Of a stretch of 64,000 nucleotides of DNA, positions 1-9,432 are shown in pieces. Location: assembly GCA_963720475.1 (NCBI GenBank), contig OY970394.1:496001-560000 (forward strand), in the 5' to 3' direction. The notes under the pieces were generated by a model. The model was not told the DNA's origin and searched no databases. It worked only from the letters and a program-made list of their open reading frames with translations. Both the position numbers and the translations under genes were made by a program. The DNA is from G963720475 sp963720475 (GTDB taxonomy: Bacteria; Actinomycetota; Thermoleophilia; Solirubrobacterales; Thermoleophilaceae). The stretch's first letter is position 1; every line of letters begins with the position of its first letter.

Positions 1-797
1 TAGCCGCCACCGGGGAGCTCCACCGGAGGGAACACCGTGCCGGGATAGGCGTCGAGCCCGACCCAGTCCACCGCCTCCACCAGCCGCCGCCGGCCGCGGT
101 CGCGCAGGTGCTCCCAGAACGCACGCTCGCTGAGGGGATCGTTGCGGTAGACCCAGTTGAAGCCGATCTCGAGCTGCGCGTAGCCGAGCCTGCGCGCCTC
201 GTCCTTCGCGGCGACGACACCCTCGACGAGCGCGTCGCGCACGCCGCGGTAAGCGCTGTCGGAGGAGTCCGGCGAGAAGGGGATGAAGTTCGCCTCGTTC
301 GTGACCTGGAGCGCCGTGACTCCGGGGATCGCCCCGAACCGCCGCACGACCTCGCGCACGTGCGCGACCCACGCGCCGATGTCGCCCTCCTGCCGCGAGC
401 TGGGGTGGTAGCGGACCTGGAGCTCAACCGGGAAGCCGGCGGCCGTATAGCGCTCGGCGAGTGCGAGGAAGCGCTTGAAGGCCGCCTCGCCGTCGGACCA
501 GAAGAAGCGGTTCAGCCGCAGCACAAACGGCGCCCTGGCGGGGCGGAGCTTCTCGAGTGCGGCGAGCGTCCGCTCCGGCACGTCGGGGGTCGCCGGCGTC
601 GGGACGCCGATCACACCCGCCTCGCCTGCCGGCGTGATGCCGAAGCGAACGCGTTCGCCGGCGCGCTGCGGGACCCCTCCGGAAGTCAGGTCGCCGAGGC
701 AGAGGGCGTCCTGGCCGGCCGCTGGCGCGGGGGCGAAGCCCGCGAACGATGCCGCGACGCCGAGGACCCCGAGCAGCAGGGCCCGTCTACTTCGGAT
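1..797 (-). CDS. Secreted glycoside-hydrolase-like protein, 3' end beyond window
   Basis: About 265 residues are visible. The frame opens with a good signal peptide (two Arg pairs, then ALLLGVLGVAASFAGFAPAPAAG) and continues into what looks like a clan-A TIM-barrel glycosidase: an FVLRLNRFFW strand near residue 95, a QVTNEANF strand end near residue 168 where the Asn-Glu pair would be the acid/base, and VDWVGLDAYPG near the visible end. The second catalytic Glu would lie beyond the window. No ATG, GTG or TTG occurs in this frame before the signal peptide; the nearest is a GTG at 981-983, deep inside the upstream MCE gene. The best match to a signal peptide N-terminus is an ATC at 795-797, which reads (M)RSRR. 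The gene overlaps the end of the last MCE gene by about 11 bases, so it may be cotranscribed. Substrate is unknown; GH5-, GH39- or GH53-like families are all possible. Confidence 0.65.
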   Translation of the reverse strand, partial: MRSRRALLLGVLGVAASFAGFAPAPAAGQDALCLGDLTSGGVPQRAGERVRFGITPAGEAGVIGVPTPATPDVPERTLAALEKLRPARAPFVLRLNRFFWSDGEAAFKRFLALAERYTAAGFPVELQVRYHPSSRQEGDIGAWVAHVREVVRRFGAIPGVTALQVTNEANFIPFSPDSSDSAYRGVRDALVEGVVAAKDEARRLGYAQLEIGFNWVYRNDPLSERAFWEHLRDRGRRRLVEAVDWVGLDAYPGTVFPPVELPGGG

Positions 798-2187
798 CTG
801 CCTCGAGGTGCGGATAGCTGAGCCGCTTGCCCTGGAACTCGAGCTTCTGCTGCAACTTGCACGGCGGGGCCGGAGCCAGCGGGAGCCCGCCGGTGTTCGA
901 GCAGTCGATCGCCTCGAGTCCGCTCGCGAGCTTGTTGAGCCCGCCGGGCAGGAGGTACGGGTTGCGGCGGTTCGAGCCCGCACGCTGGTCGAACACGATC
1001 AGGCCTTCGGGCAAGAAGGGAGCGATCGCCCGCAGGTAGTGGACGTCGCGGCGGCCGGCGCCGGTCGGCGTCTTGCCCTGGGTTGCGGACGCCGCGTTGG
1101 AAAAGACGTGGGTGATCTCCTCCTTGTAGAGGCCGAGGTAGTCGATCACGGGCACCGCCTCGCGCAACGTCGGGTCGAGCACCTTGAACACCTCGTGTGC
1201 GTTCTTGACCGTCTTCGTCGTCGCCGGCACGGCGGTCTTCGACACGTCGATCACGCGGTCGAGGTCCTCGAACAGCCCGAGCAGCTCAGGCGCCGCGGGC
1301 AGGGTGTCGCGCAGCGCCGGGTAGAGAGCGCGGCCGGCCGGGCGCAGGTCGCGGAACAGCGGCCCGGCCTTGCGCGAGACGACCTCGATCTCGGCGAGCG
1401 TCGGGCGCAGCTCGCGCAGGGTCGTCGGCAGGATCCGCACGGTCTCGGTCAGCTCTGCGTTACGGGCGGCCGTAGTCGAGAGCACGGTGTCGGCCGAGCG
1501 CACAAGCCCCTCGAGCTCGCCCTGCCGCCGGCCGAGCGAGCCGAAGACCGTCGCCGAATCACTGACGAGCCGCTTGATTGCACCGCGCTGGCGGTCGAGC
1601 AGCTGGAGCAGGTCGTTGGCGTCCTCCGCGAACGGCGCCGCGTTGCCGAGCAGGTCGGAGAAGTCGGTGCCGCGGCCCTTGAGCGCCGCCGCAGTCCCCT
1701 CGAGGAAGCGCTGCAGGTCGCGTCTCGTCCGCGGGTCGAAGCCGCGCAGGATCTCGTCGAGCTCGACCGTCGGGCGCACGTTCGTCTGGGTCAGCTGACC
1801 GCCGTCGGGGAGGGTCCCCCCGCGCCGGTCCCCGGGGCTGAGCTCGACGTAGGTCTCGCCGAGCAGCGTCTTCTGGCGCAGCGTCGCGCGCGTGTCCTTC
1901 GGAACCGGCGCCCGCTGCGTATTGACCTGGATCGTCACGCGTGTGCGGTTCCTCGGACCAGGCCTCGACTTGACGACCTTCCCGACGCTGACGCCCGAGA
2001 TGCGCACGTCGGCGTTGTCGGCGAGCGTCGTCGCCTCCTCGAAGTCGGCGCTGAACTGGTAGCCCTTCGCCTTGATCGGGACCGGGCCGCCGAACGTCTG
2101 CCAGAGGTAGGTCAGGATCGCGAAGCAGGACAGCGCGAACAGGATCATCACGAGCATCCGGCCAGCGGTGGGGGCCTGTTTGACCAT
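787..2187 (-). CDS. MCE family protein (sixth, last of the operon)
   Basis: This 466-residue protein has an N-terminal membrane anchor (residues about 9-27) followed by an MCE beta domain (about 38-115) with the typical pattern of a strand, a DNADVRISGVSVGKV-type turn and a TLLGETYVEL strand. The rest is the long helical region of actinobacterial MCE proteins, where six different MCE chains are thought to assemble a tube that carries lipids across the envelope for an ABC importer. It is the final MCE gene, 19 bases after the preceding one. The C-terminus ends in a short tail with two Cys. Substrate cannot be read from sequence; family knowledge suggests sterols, fatty acids or phospholipids. 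Confidence 0.9.
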   Translation of the reverse strand: MVKQAPTAGRMLVMILFALSCFAILTYLWQTFGGPVPIKAKGYQFSADFEEATTLADNADVRISGVSVGKVVKSRPGPRNRTRVTIQVNTQRAPVPKDTRATLRQKTLLGETYVELSPGDRRGGTLPDGGQLTQTNVRPTVELDEILRGFDPRTRRDLQRFLEGTAAALKGRGTDFSDLLGNAAPFAEDANDLLQLLDRQRGAIKRLVSDSATVFGSLGRRQGELEGLVRSADTVLSTTAARNAELTETVRILPTTLRELRPTLAEIEVVSRKAGPLFRDLRPAGRALYPALRDTLPAAPELLGLFEDLDRVIDVSKTAVPATTKTVKNAHEVFKVLDPTLREAVPVIDYLGLYKEEITHVFSNAASATQGKTPTGAGRRDVHYLRAIAPFLPEGLIVFDQRAGSNRRNPYLLPGGLNKLASGLEAIDCSNTGGLPLAPAPPCKLQQKLEFQGKRLSYPHLEADPK

Positions 2188-2206
2188 CAGATGTCGCTCC
2201 GCTCGG

Positions 2207-3493
2207 TCATGGCTGGCTCGGGCAGACGGCGGAGCTGGCGAACGGGGCGAGGATCGGGATCTGCGCGGCGATCTGTCCGGCGCTCGAGCAGCCGACCATC
2301 AGCAACCCGCGCCACGCCACGCCGTGGGCGTCCTCGACCCTCAGGATCGAAGCCGCGTTGTGGTTGAACCACGCGGACCAGAAGAGGAAGCCCTCCTCCT
2401 TGCCCGGGGGGTTGTAGGCGATCTCGTTGGCGACGTAGTTGAGCACCTTGCCGACCCGCACGAGCTCGGGCGTCGAGCTGCTGACGCGCTTCAGCGGCGG
2501 GGTCAGCTCGCGCAGCAGCGGCTGCGTCTCGCGCACGAGCGGGCGGAGGTCGTCGCGCAGGATCGGGGTTGCGTCGCGCAGCAGTGGACGCGCCGCCTCG
2601 AGCGCGGGGCCGAGCTCGCGCGCGACCGGTCGCAGCGCCGTCGACGCGGGTCCGAGCTCGTCCGCCAACACACGCGATCCGTTGAGCGCCTCGCGCGTGG
2701 CGGCGAGCGTGCGCGGCAGGCGCCGGATGGCGTCGTGGAACTCCGCCTCCCGCTCGCCGATCGCGCCGAACACGGCCGCGGAGCTCTTGATCAGCGAAGC
2801 GAGCTCGTCGTCCTTCGCCGCCGTGGCCCTCGACAAGCGGCGCAGGCTCGTGATCAGGCGCCGCAGCTGCACGCGACGATCGGAGATCACGCGCGTGACG
2901 CGGTTTGTCCGTTCGAGTGCGGGCTGCGAGGCCTTCAGCACCTCGCGCAGCTGCTTGCCGCGATCCTTGAAGCCGCGTCCGCCGGCGTTCAGCAGGATCG
3001 CGAGATAGCGGCGCGAGTCGACGTCGAGCGTCTCGAGCACCTCATCGGGGTTGACGTTCGGGATCGTGTTCGACGCCGGGACGGTGTCGCCGTCCTTGAG
3101 CTCGCCCCCAGCCGCCTTCGTCCCGGGGTCGAGCTGGATCGTCATGTCGTTCAGGCCCGTGCGGGGGCGCAGGTAGGTGGTCGCGTTGCTGTAGATCGGT
3201 CCCTTGAGCTCGCCCGGGTCGAGTTCCATCGAGACGACCGCCTGCCCCTCCTCGACCTCGACCTTCGAGATCTCGCCCACCTTGACGCCCGAGATCGTCA
3301 CCGTCTGGCCCTGGCCCGGCGCCGCCGACTGCGCGCTCGAGAACTCCGCCTTGATCGTGATCCGGTCCTCCCACGGGAAGGTGAGCCGCTGGTTGGAGAC
3401 GATGTAGAGGGCGACCGGAACGGCGATCACCACGAGCGCCCCGACCGCCGCGAACTCGATCCAGTAGCGCTTGATCTGGCCGAGGAGGCTCAT
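2207..3493 (-). CDS. MCE family protein (fifth of the operon)
   Basis: This 428-residue protein has a membrane anchor at about residues 14-33 (FAAVGALVVIAVPVALYIV), an MCE domain at about 40-125 containing VTISGVKVGEISKVEVEEGQ, and a long helical domain with repeated RPL/RELGPAL heptad-like segments. The ATG overlaps the stop of the preceding MCE gene by 4 bases, indicating translational coupling. The C-terminus ends with two Cys (VGCSSAG and SAVCPSQP) that may form a disulfide outside the membrane. Role within the complex is inferred from family and position only. Confidence 0.9.
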   Translation of the reverse strand: MSLLGQIKRYWIEFAAVGALVVIAVPVALYIVSNQRLTFPWEDRITIKAEFSSAQSAAPGQGQTVTISGVKVGEISKVEVEEGQAVVSMELDPGELKGPIYSNATTYLRPRTGLNDMTIQLDPGTKAAGGELKDGDTVPASNTIPNVNPDEVLETLDVDSRRYLAILLNAGGRGFKDRGKQLREVLKASQPALERTNRVTRVISDRRVQLRRLITSLRRLSRATAAKDDELASLIKSSAAVFGAIGEREAEFHDAIRRLPRTLAATREALNGSRVLADELGPASTALRPVARELGPALEAARPLLRDATPILRDDLRPLVRETQPLLRELTPPLKRVSSSTPELVRVGKVLNYVANEIAYNPPGKEEGFLFWSAWFNHNAASILRVEDAHGVAWRGLLMVGCSSAGQIAAQIPILAPFASSAVCPSQP

Positions 3494-5034
3494 CGCGCGG
3501 CTCCCTTGGTGCGCGGATCCGGCAGCGCGGCCTCAGGTTTCTTGAGCCGCGGCGGCGGGTCGAGGCCGAGCTGCTTGTTGATCTCCTTGTGGCTGAGGTC
3601 GAGCTTCGACAGCGGCCGTGGCTTGACCGAGACGGACCGTTGCGCCGGCGCCGGGCCGGTGTCGGCGACGAGGTTCGGCAGCTGCTGCGTCGTGCACGGC
3701 ACGTCGGGGCGGAACGGCGGCCGCTCGGCCGGAGGCTTCGGCCGCGACCCGACGATCGGCTCGGAAGTGAGCCCCACGACCGGGCCGGTCGTCCCCGGCA
3801 GGTTGCCGAACGAGACGATGTTGTCGCCGAAGCCCGCGTGGTAGCGCGTCGAGAGGCCGTTGCCGTCGAAGTTCTGCGTCGCGCTCGAGAGGCCGACGAG
3901 CCCGTAGAGGAGCTCGCGATAGACCGGCGCGCCGGTGGAGAGGTGGTCGTCGTCGACGGACTTCTTGAGCGTCGGCACACCGTTGATGCGCAGGCACTCG
4001 GTCACCGGCGTGACCTCCTTGAAGAGGTTCACCAGCCTCGGCTCGAGCCGGGCGAGCACGACGAGCGAGGGATCGAGCCGCTTGATCAACGCGGGCAGCT
4101 CGGCGCGCGAGAAGAGGCCCTGAAGCTGCGCGAGCAGCGGGTTCGCCAGCCGCAGGGTTTCGGGCGCCGCCCGCAGTCCCGGGCGGATCTCACGCACGAG
4201 GCCGCGGGTCGGTGGGAACGCGCGGTTGAGCGAGTCGAGCGCGGGACGCGTGGCGGCCAGGGTCGAGTCGAGCTCGCGCAGCGAGGCGGAGGTCTCGGCC
4301 TGTGCCGAGGCGAGCGCGCGGGCACTGCGGTTGAAGCCGGTGATCAGCTCGGGGAGAGCCTCGGCCGAGGCGACGGCGGCCGCGGTCTTACCGGCGTCGC
4401 GGATGAAGGCGGGCAGGTCGCCCTCGCGCCGGCCGCGGATGGCCTGCGAGATCAACGCGATCTGCGGGAACGCCTCCGCGGACGGCTTGAATCCGCGGTT
4501 GATCGCCTGCGCGCCGCCCTTGTCGAGCGCGCGGGAGAACTCGCGCACGAGGGTCTGGAGGTGCTCGCGCGTGTCGGTGCGCAGGCCGGAAAGGACCTGA
4601 TCGAGCTGCACCGGCGTGTCGGTGCTCGCGAGCGGGATCGTGTCGCCTTCCTCCATCTTGGCCGCCCCCGGCGTGCCGGGATGGAGGTCGACGAAGAAGT
4701 TGCCCTCGAGGAAGATCCGCGGTCGGACCTTGAGCGTCGCGTCCTTGTGGAGCGGAAGCGCGTCCTCGTCGATCCGCATCGTCACGATCGCCGTGCGTCC
4801 CGGACCACGCTCGACGCTCTTCACCTTCCCCACCTCGACGCCCGCGATCCGCACCGGCGAGCGCGTGCCGAGCTCGTTCGCCTGCGTGACCTGGGCCTTG
4901 ATCTCGTAGTCGCCCTCCCACGGCAGGCGCCGTGCCGCGCTCAGATAGACGGCGATCGCGATGATCGCGAGCGCGATCACACCGGCCACGAAGGGGCTCA
5001 ACCGACGGCGCTCGTTGGGGTTCCGCGCGGTCAT
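3490..5034 (-). CDS. MCE family protein (fourth of the operon)
   Basis: A 514-residue MCE protein and the longest of the six. The membrane anchor lies at residues about 16-32 and the MCE domain at about 40-125 (SPVRIAGVEVGKVKSVERGPG, then IFLEGNFFVDLHPG). The central region is helical, and the C-terminal 110 residues are a Pro/Arg-rich extension (RPKPPAERPPFRPDVPC, later LSKLDLSHKEINKQLG) that the sister proteins lack, probably exposed on the outer face. Both ends overlap neighbouring MCE genes by 4 bases. Confidence 0.9.
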   Translation of the reverse strand: MTARNPNERRRLSPFVAGVIALAIIAIAVYLSAARRLPWEGDYEIKAQVTQANELGTRSPVRIAGVEVGKVKSVERGPGRTAIVTMRIDEDALPLHKDATLKVRPRIFLEGNFFVDLHPGTPGAAKMEEGDTIPLASTDTPVQLDQVLSGLRTDTREHLQTLVREFSRALDKGGAQAINRGFKPSAEAFPQIALISQAIRGRREGDLPAFIRDAGKTAAAVASAEALPELITGFNRSARALASAQAETSASLRELDSTLAATRPALDSLNRAFPPTRGLVREIRPGLRAAPETLRLANPLLAQLQGLFSRAELPALIKRLDPSLVVLARLEPRLVNLFKEVTPVTECLRINGVPTLKKSVDDDHLSTGAPVYRELLYGLVGLSSATQNFDGNGLSTRYHAGFGDNIVSFGNLPGTTGPVVGLTSEPIVGSRPKPPAERPPFRPDVPCTTQQLPNLVADTGPAPAQRSVSVKPRPLSKLDLSHKEINKQLGLDPPPRLKKPEAALPDPRTKGAAR

Positions 5035-6419
5035 CGGGGGCCCCTCGGGGTCCCGGCCGGAGGTCCCGTCAGCTCGGTCGATCCCGCCTCGGGCCCGGGC
5101 GGCTCACCGATCTGGCGGCCCGGCACCCACGCCTCGTTCCCCGGCTGGCACTGGCCGTCCTGGCCGGTCTTTGGCGTCGGGCTGTTGTGAAGACGGTCAG
5201 CGGGGGTCGCGCTCGGGAACATCTCGTCGGGCTCGAGCACGACGACGGTGCGGAACCAGTTGCCCGACGCGTCGCCCTCCTCGACGGCCGAGGTCGCGTT
5301 GCGCGTCCAGACGCCGAGGTAGTTGCACCTCGTCTGGAACGGCTCGACGTAGCGCAGCGTCGGGAGCGCGGAGTCGAGCACGCGCCGCAGGCGGGCGAGG
5401 CTCTTGCGGGTGAGCGGGTCGCCCGAGAGCGCGGCGACCGCCGCGAGCGTGCCCTCGAGGTCGTCGGCGAGCGCGAGCGCGCGGCGGACGACCGGGATGC
5501 CCGCGTCGATCGCGCGGTCGAGCTCCACGGCCGCCGGCTTCAGCAACCGAGCGCCGGGACGGATGTCCTTCGCGAGCGCGCCGGCATCGTCGAGAACGGG
5601 ACGCGCCACGCGCAGCGCGTTGATGCCCGCGGTCTCGGTCGAGGGGCTCTCCGCGATCCCCTCGGCGAGCTCGGCGTCGGCGGCGGCGAGCGCGCCCGCT
5701 GTGACGTCCGAGACCTCGATCGAGTGACCGAGCGCGGCCCCCGCCGCAGCGAGCTCGCCGACGAACGCGTTCGCCCCGCTGATGAAACCGGCGAGGTTCG
5801 TTTCCGGCGAGGCGAGGTTCTGGTTGAAGCGGTCGACCCCCTGGAACAGCTCGGGCAGGAGCGCGACGACCGCATTGAAGTCCTTGCCGCGGCCGGCGAT
5901 GCCCGGCCCGATCTCGTTGAGCGTCTTCTGCGCGGCGATCCGCGTCTGGGTGTCGAACGTGTTGAGCGCCTGGTCGAGCTCGACGTTCTCGGTCGCCTGG
6001 TTCATCGGCAGCGTTCCGTTCGCAGCGATCGGCTTGCCCGACGCGCCTGGCTTCATCTCGAGGTACTTCAACCCGAGCGGCGAGCGTGGGCGCACGATCA
6101 GCGTCGTGTCGGAGCGGATCGGGTCGAGCCGCGTCTCGAGTGCGAGGTCGAGGTTCGCCGACGGCGTGCCGTCACCCTCGGGCACCGCGTCGATCTCCTT
6201 GATCACCCCGACACGCTTGCCGCCGACGCGGACCTCGTTGCCCTGCACGAGGCCGGCCGCGTCCGGGACGCGCACGTTGACCTTGTAGGTCGGGACGAAC
6301 GGCAGGCCGCTGTTGGCGTTGTAGGAGAGGAACACCGCCACCACCGCGATCAAGACCGTCACAGCACCGACGAGCACGGGGCTCGCGAGCACGGATGCCT
6401 GTGTCCGCCCGCTCGTCAT
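5031..6419 (-). CDS. MCE family protein (third of the operon)
   Basis: A 462-residue MCE protein. It has a membrane segment at about residues 13-30 (VLVGAVTVLIAVVAVFLSY), an MCE domain at about 42-130 (LVQGNEVRVGGKRVGVIKEI followed by PRSPLGLKYLEMKPG) and a helical region ending in a Pro/Gly-rich tail. It overlaps the MCE genes on both sides by 4 bases. The MCE-domain loop is the point in these proteins that lines the lipid pore; nothing in the sequence identifies the lipid. Confidence 0.9.
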   Translation of the reverse strand: MTSGRTQASVLASPVLVGAVTVLIAVVAVFLSYNANSGLPFVPTYKVNVRVPDAAGLVQGNEVRVGGKRVGVIKEIDAVPEGDGTPSANLDLALETRLDPIRSDTTLIVRPRSPLGLKYLEMKPGASGKPIAANGTLPMNQATENVELDQALNTFDTQTRIAAQKTLNEIGPGIAGRGKDFNAVVALLPELFQGVDRFNQNLASPETNLAGFISGANAFVGELAAAGAALGHSIEVSDVTAGALAAADAELAEGIAESPSTETAGINALRVARPVLDDAGALAKDIRPGARLLKPAAVELDRAIDAGIPVVRRALALADDLEGTLAAVAALSGDPLTRKSLARLRRVLDSALPTLRYVEPFQTRCNYLGVWTRNATSAVEEGDASGNWFRTVVVLEPDEMFPSATPADRLHNSPTPKTGQDGQCQPGNEAWVPGRQIGEPPGPEAGSTELTGPPAGTPRGPR

Positions 6420-7855
6420 TTCCCGAGCAGGAAGTCGAGGAGGCGGTCGGGCGCGAGCGGCGATTCCTGGTCGCCGCCGACCGGGAGGTCGGGAAGCTTG
6501 ATCCCCGGGAGCTGGGGCGCCTTTGGCGCGGGCGCCTGCGGTGAGGGACCAGCCGGCGCTTGCGGAGCGGGGGCGCCCGGCTTCCGAGGCGTCGTACCGC
6601 CGCGTTCGCGGTCGGGCCCGGCGCCGGCGTGTTCCTCCTTGCGGGGCTCGATCACACCGGCACCCGCGCCCGGCCAGCGCGAGTTGCAGTCAGGCGCCGG
6701 CTCCGTCGCGTACTGAGCGCAATCGGTCGCGAGCTGGAACGACGGCAGCAAGTGGGAGAAGCGGTCGAAGCGGGCCTGGGAGAGCGTGCCGTTGTAGACG
6801 AACAGCAGCAGCCCCTCGACCCCGCCGCGGTCACGCAGCGACTCGACCGCGCGCGTGGCGAGCGACACGGCCTCCGGCAGCGGAACGCTCACTTCCTTGA
6901 GCAGCTTCGCCACCGGCAGCGACGCGCGTACCGCACGGCGGCCGGTCTTCGACAGCTCGGATAGCTTCTGCAGTGTCGGCCGCGCGGCTTCGGTGAGCGG
7001 GTCGAGGTCGGCAAACAGCGCCCGCACCGCCGGCGCCGCGGCGCGCACGTCGCGCACGACCGGCGTGGCGTCACGCGTGAACTGCGCCAGCCGCTTCGCC
7101 GACGGCTCGAGCTCGGCCAGCAGCGGCGGGAAGCGGCGGACGGCCTCCGAGAGGTCGTCGCGACGGCTCGCCGCAGCGGAGGCGGCGATGTTCGCGCGGT
7201 CGACGAAGCTCTGGATCTGGACGTCGCGCGCGGCGAGCTCGCCGAGCACGGCGTCGGAGCGCTCATTCAGCTGGCCGAGCGCCGCGCGGTCGCGATCGAC
7301 GATCTTCAGCACCCGGTTGACCTGCTGGATCGCGGGGTTGGCGCGCTCGATCGCGTCGCTGAGGTCCTGCGGGCGGCCGGCGAGTCCCGTGCCGAGCTCG
7401 TTGATCAGGATGCGGAAGCGCTCGCGATAGGGCTTTCGCAACGTCGAGAAGACGAGGTCGAGATCGACCGGCGCGTGCGTCTGCCCGATCGGGATCGTCG
7501 GTGCGGGGCCGTCCTTCGCGAGCGGCTTCGCCTTCGGCGTGCCGGGATCGCACTGGACGAACTTCTCGCCGATGATGCTCTGCGGGCGGACGATGCAGTC
7601 GGCGTCGGCGCGGAACGGCGCGAAGCCCGTCTCGATGTCCATCTGGACGCGCGCCTTGCGCTCCTTGGTCAACTCGATCTTCGTCACCGCTCCGACCCGG
7701 GCGCCCGCGATCTTTACGTCCTGGCCCGGGATCAGGCCGGAGGTGTTGTCGAAGATCGCGTCGACGCGGTAGGCCTCCTTCTCCCCTCCCGCGCCGACGA
7801 GCAGCGCCGCGGCGGCGACCGCGATCAGCGTGCCGATCATGAACACGCGCCTCAT
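6416..7855 (-). CDS. MCE family protein with Pro-rich tail (second of the operon)
   Basis: This 479-residue protein starts with a short anchor that resembles a signal peptide (MIGTLIAVAAAALLVGAGG), then an MCE domain at about residues 30-115 with LIPGQDVKIAGARVGAVTKI and SIIGEKFVQCDPG. A Cys is present in the last strand. The final 90 residues are unusually rich in Pro and Ala (APAPQAPAGPSPQAPAPKAP) and end LLDFLLGK; this tail could span peptidoglycan or bind a partner. Four-base overlaps join it to both neighbours. Confidence 0.9.
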   Translation of the reverse strand: MRRVFMIGTLIAVAAAALLVGAGGEKEAYRVDAIFDNTSGLIPGQDVKIAGARVGAVTKIELTKERKARVQMDIETGFAPFRADADCIVRPQSIIGEKFVQCDPGTPKAKPLAKDGPAPTIPIGQTHAPVDLDLVFSTLRKPYRERFRILINELGTGLAGRPQDLSDAIERANPAIQQVNRVLKIVDRDRAALGQLNERSDAVLGELAARDVQIQSFVDRANIAASAAASRRDDLSEAVRRFPPLLAELEPSAKRLAQFTRDATPVVRDVRAAAPAVRALFADLDPLTEAARPTLQKLSELSKTGRRAVRASLPVAKLLKEVSVPLPEAVSLATRAVESLRDRGGVEGLLLFVYNGTLSQARFDRFSHLLPSFQLATDCAQYATEPAPDCNSRWPGAGAGVIEPRKEEHAGAGPDRERGGTTPRKPGAPAPQAPAGPSPQAPAPKAPQLPGIKLPDLPVGGDQESPLAPDRLLDFLLGK

Positions 7856-9315
7856 CGCGGCGAGTCCTCGATGTCGCAGGGGAAGTCGTTGCCGCGGCCG
7901 TCGCGGTACGGGTTGGAGCGATCGGGCAGCGTCTGCGTCGACGCACCCGGACAGCGCTTGTCGAGGTCCTTGCGGTAGCCCGTCAGGCCCTGCTGCGACG
8001 GCGGCAGCGGCAAGAGCGACCCGGACTGCGAGAGCGAATAGAGCGAGGCGGCGAACGAGATCCGCGCGTAGTGGCCGTTGGCGTCGTAGTAGCCGCCGAC
8101 GGCGTTGCCGAAGCCGTTGACGAAGCCGCCGATCAGGTCAGGAACGTACGGGCGCGTGTCGCGCGCGAGCACGAGCGCGTCGTTGGTCAGCTTGACCGTG
8201 GACTCGAACGACGGATCGGCCTCCTTCGAGACGTCGTTCAGCCCGTCGAGCACCCCGAGCAGGTCCTCGCGCGTGCCACGTCGATCGATCGTCCGGCGCA
8301 GCTGCGGAAGCACCGCGCGCGCGTCGCGGGAGAGCGGCCGCAGCCGAGTGAGGAACTCGCTCAACAGCGGCGCCGACGGCCGCGCCTCGTCGATCGCCGG
8401 CGCGACGTCCTTCAGCGTCGCGCGCAGGTTGACGAGCGAGGTGTTCGTCTTGCGCAGCGTCGGTGGGAGCTGCGCGAGGATGGACTCGAGCGCGCGGTTC
8501 TCCTGCGCGATCGCGCCGAGCGCGCCGCCGGCGTTGGCGGTGAGTTCGGACAGGTCGCCCTCGCGGGAGGAGATCTGCGAGACGACGTCGGCCGAGTCGA
8601 CGATGAAACGCTCGAGCGAGCGCTCGTCCTCGGTCAGCTGGCGGAAAGTGATCGAAGCCTGCGAAAGCGCCGGGTTCAGCGCGAGCAGGGCGCGGTTCGC
8701 GTTGCGGACGGCGTTCTGGTCGACGCTGCCCTCGACGCTCGCGTCGCCACCGGCCCGGACGGCCGGCTCGGCGCCGGCGCCCAGGGTCTCGATCTCGGAC
8801 TGGCTCTGCTTGCCGTAGATGTCGGCCGAGCGCCTGACCGCCGTCTGGAGCTCTCGCGTGGTGTTCGGGTCGAGTGTGTTGAGGATGGCGTCGAGGTCCG
8901 TCGCGCCCTGCGTGTCCTCGTAGCGGATCTCGCCGCCGTCTGGGATCTCGGGCTCGTTGTTCGGCCCCGGCTGGAGCGCGATCGAGCGGCCCGCGATGCT
9001 CGACAGCGAGGTCTGGCGGATGACCGCCTTCGTCCCCTCATGCAGCGGCGCGATCTCGTCGTCGTCGATATCGAGCGTGACGACTGCGCGGTCGTCCTTG
9101 CCGAGCTTGATGTCCGACACGGTGCCGACCGGGAAGCCGCCGACCTTGACCTCGTTCCCGTTGACGAGCTGGCTCGCGTTGTCGAGCCGGAGCTTGACCT
9201 GGTAGGAGTCGTCGAAGGCGCCGAACATCAGCAGCGCAACCACTAGTGCGGCCGCTGCGAGCGCAACGACGGTAACCACGCGCGCAGGCGCGTATGTGCG
9301 TCTACGGGACGACAA
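7852..9315 (-). CDS. MCE family protein (first of the operon)
   Basis: The first gene of the six-MCE operon, 487 residues. It uses a TTG start at 9313-9315 preceded by a GGAGG/AAGGG purine stretch. A membrane segment spans about residues 13-33, and the MCE domain about 38-120 (LVNGNEVKVGGFPVGTVSDI; LSSIAGRSIALQPG). The C-terminus has GNDFPCDIED. In mycobacteria and Rhodococcus the first mce gene follows two YrbE permease genes; here nothing of the kind lies upstream, where a divergent small gene begins at 9433. The permease must be encoded elsewhere, if this is a complete importer. Confidence 0.88.
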   Translation of the reverse strand: MSSRRRTYAPARVVTVVALAAAALVVALLMFGAFDDSYQVKLRLDNASQLVNGNEVKVGGFPVGTVSDIKLGKDDRAVVTLDIDDDEIAPLHEGTKAVIRQTSLSSIAGRSIALQPGPNNEPEIPDGGEIRYEDTQGATDLDAILNTLDPNTTRELQTAVRRSADIYGKQSQSEIETLGAGAEPAVRAGGDASVEGSVDQNAVRNANRALLALNPALSQASITFRQLTEDERSLERFIVDSADVVSQISSREGDLSELTANAGGALGAIAQENRALESILAQLPPTLRKTNTSLVNLRATLKDVAPAIDEARPSAPLLSEFLTRLRPLSRDARAVLPQLRRTIDRRGTREDLLGVLDGLNDVSKEADPSFESTVKLTNDALVLARDTRPYVPDLIGGFVNGFGNAVGGYYDANGHYARISFAASLYSLSQSGSLLPLPPSQQGLTGYRKDLDKRCPGASTQTLPDRSNPYRDGRGNDFPCDIEDSPR

Positions 9316-9432
9316 GCCGCCCTTCTCCTCCCTCTGCCACGAAGACCACGGATGACGCTACCGCACCGATTGGCCTCCGAACAGGTGGAACCGTCCTCAG
9401 CCCCCCTTGCGGCGCGCCGGAAGCGGAGTAGC

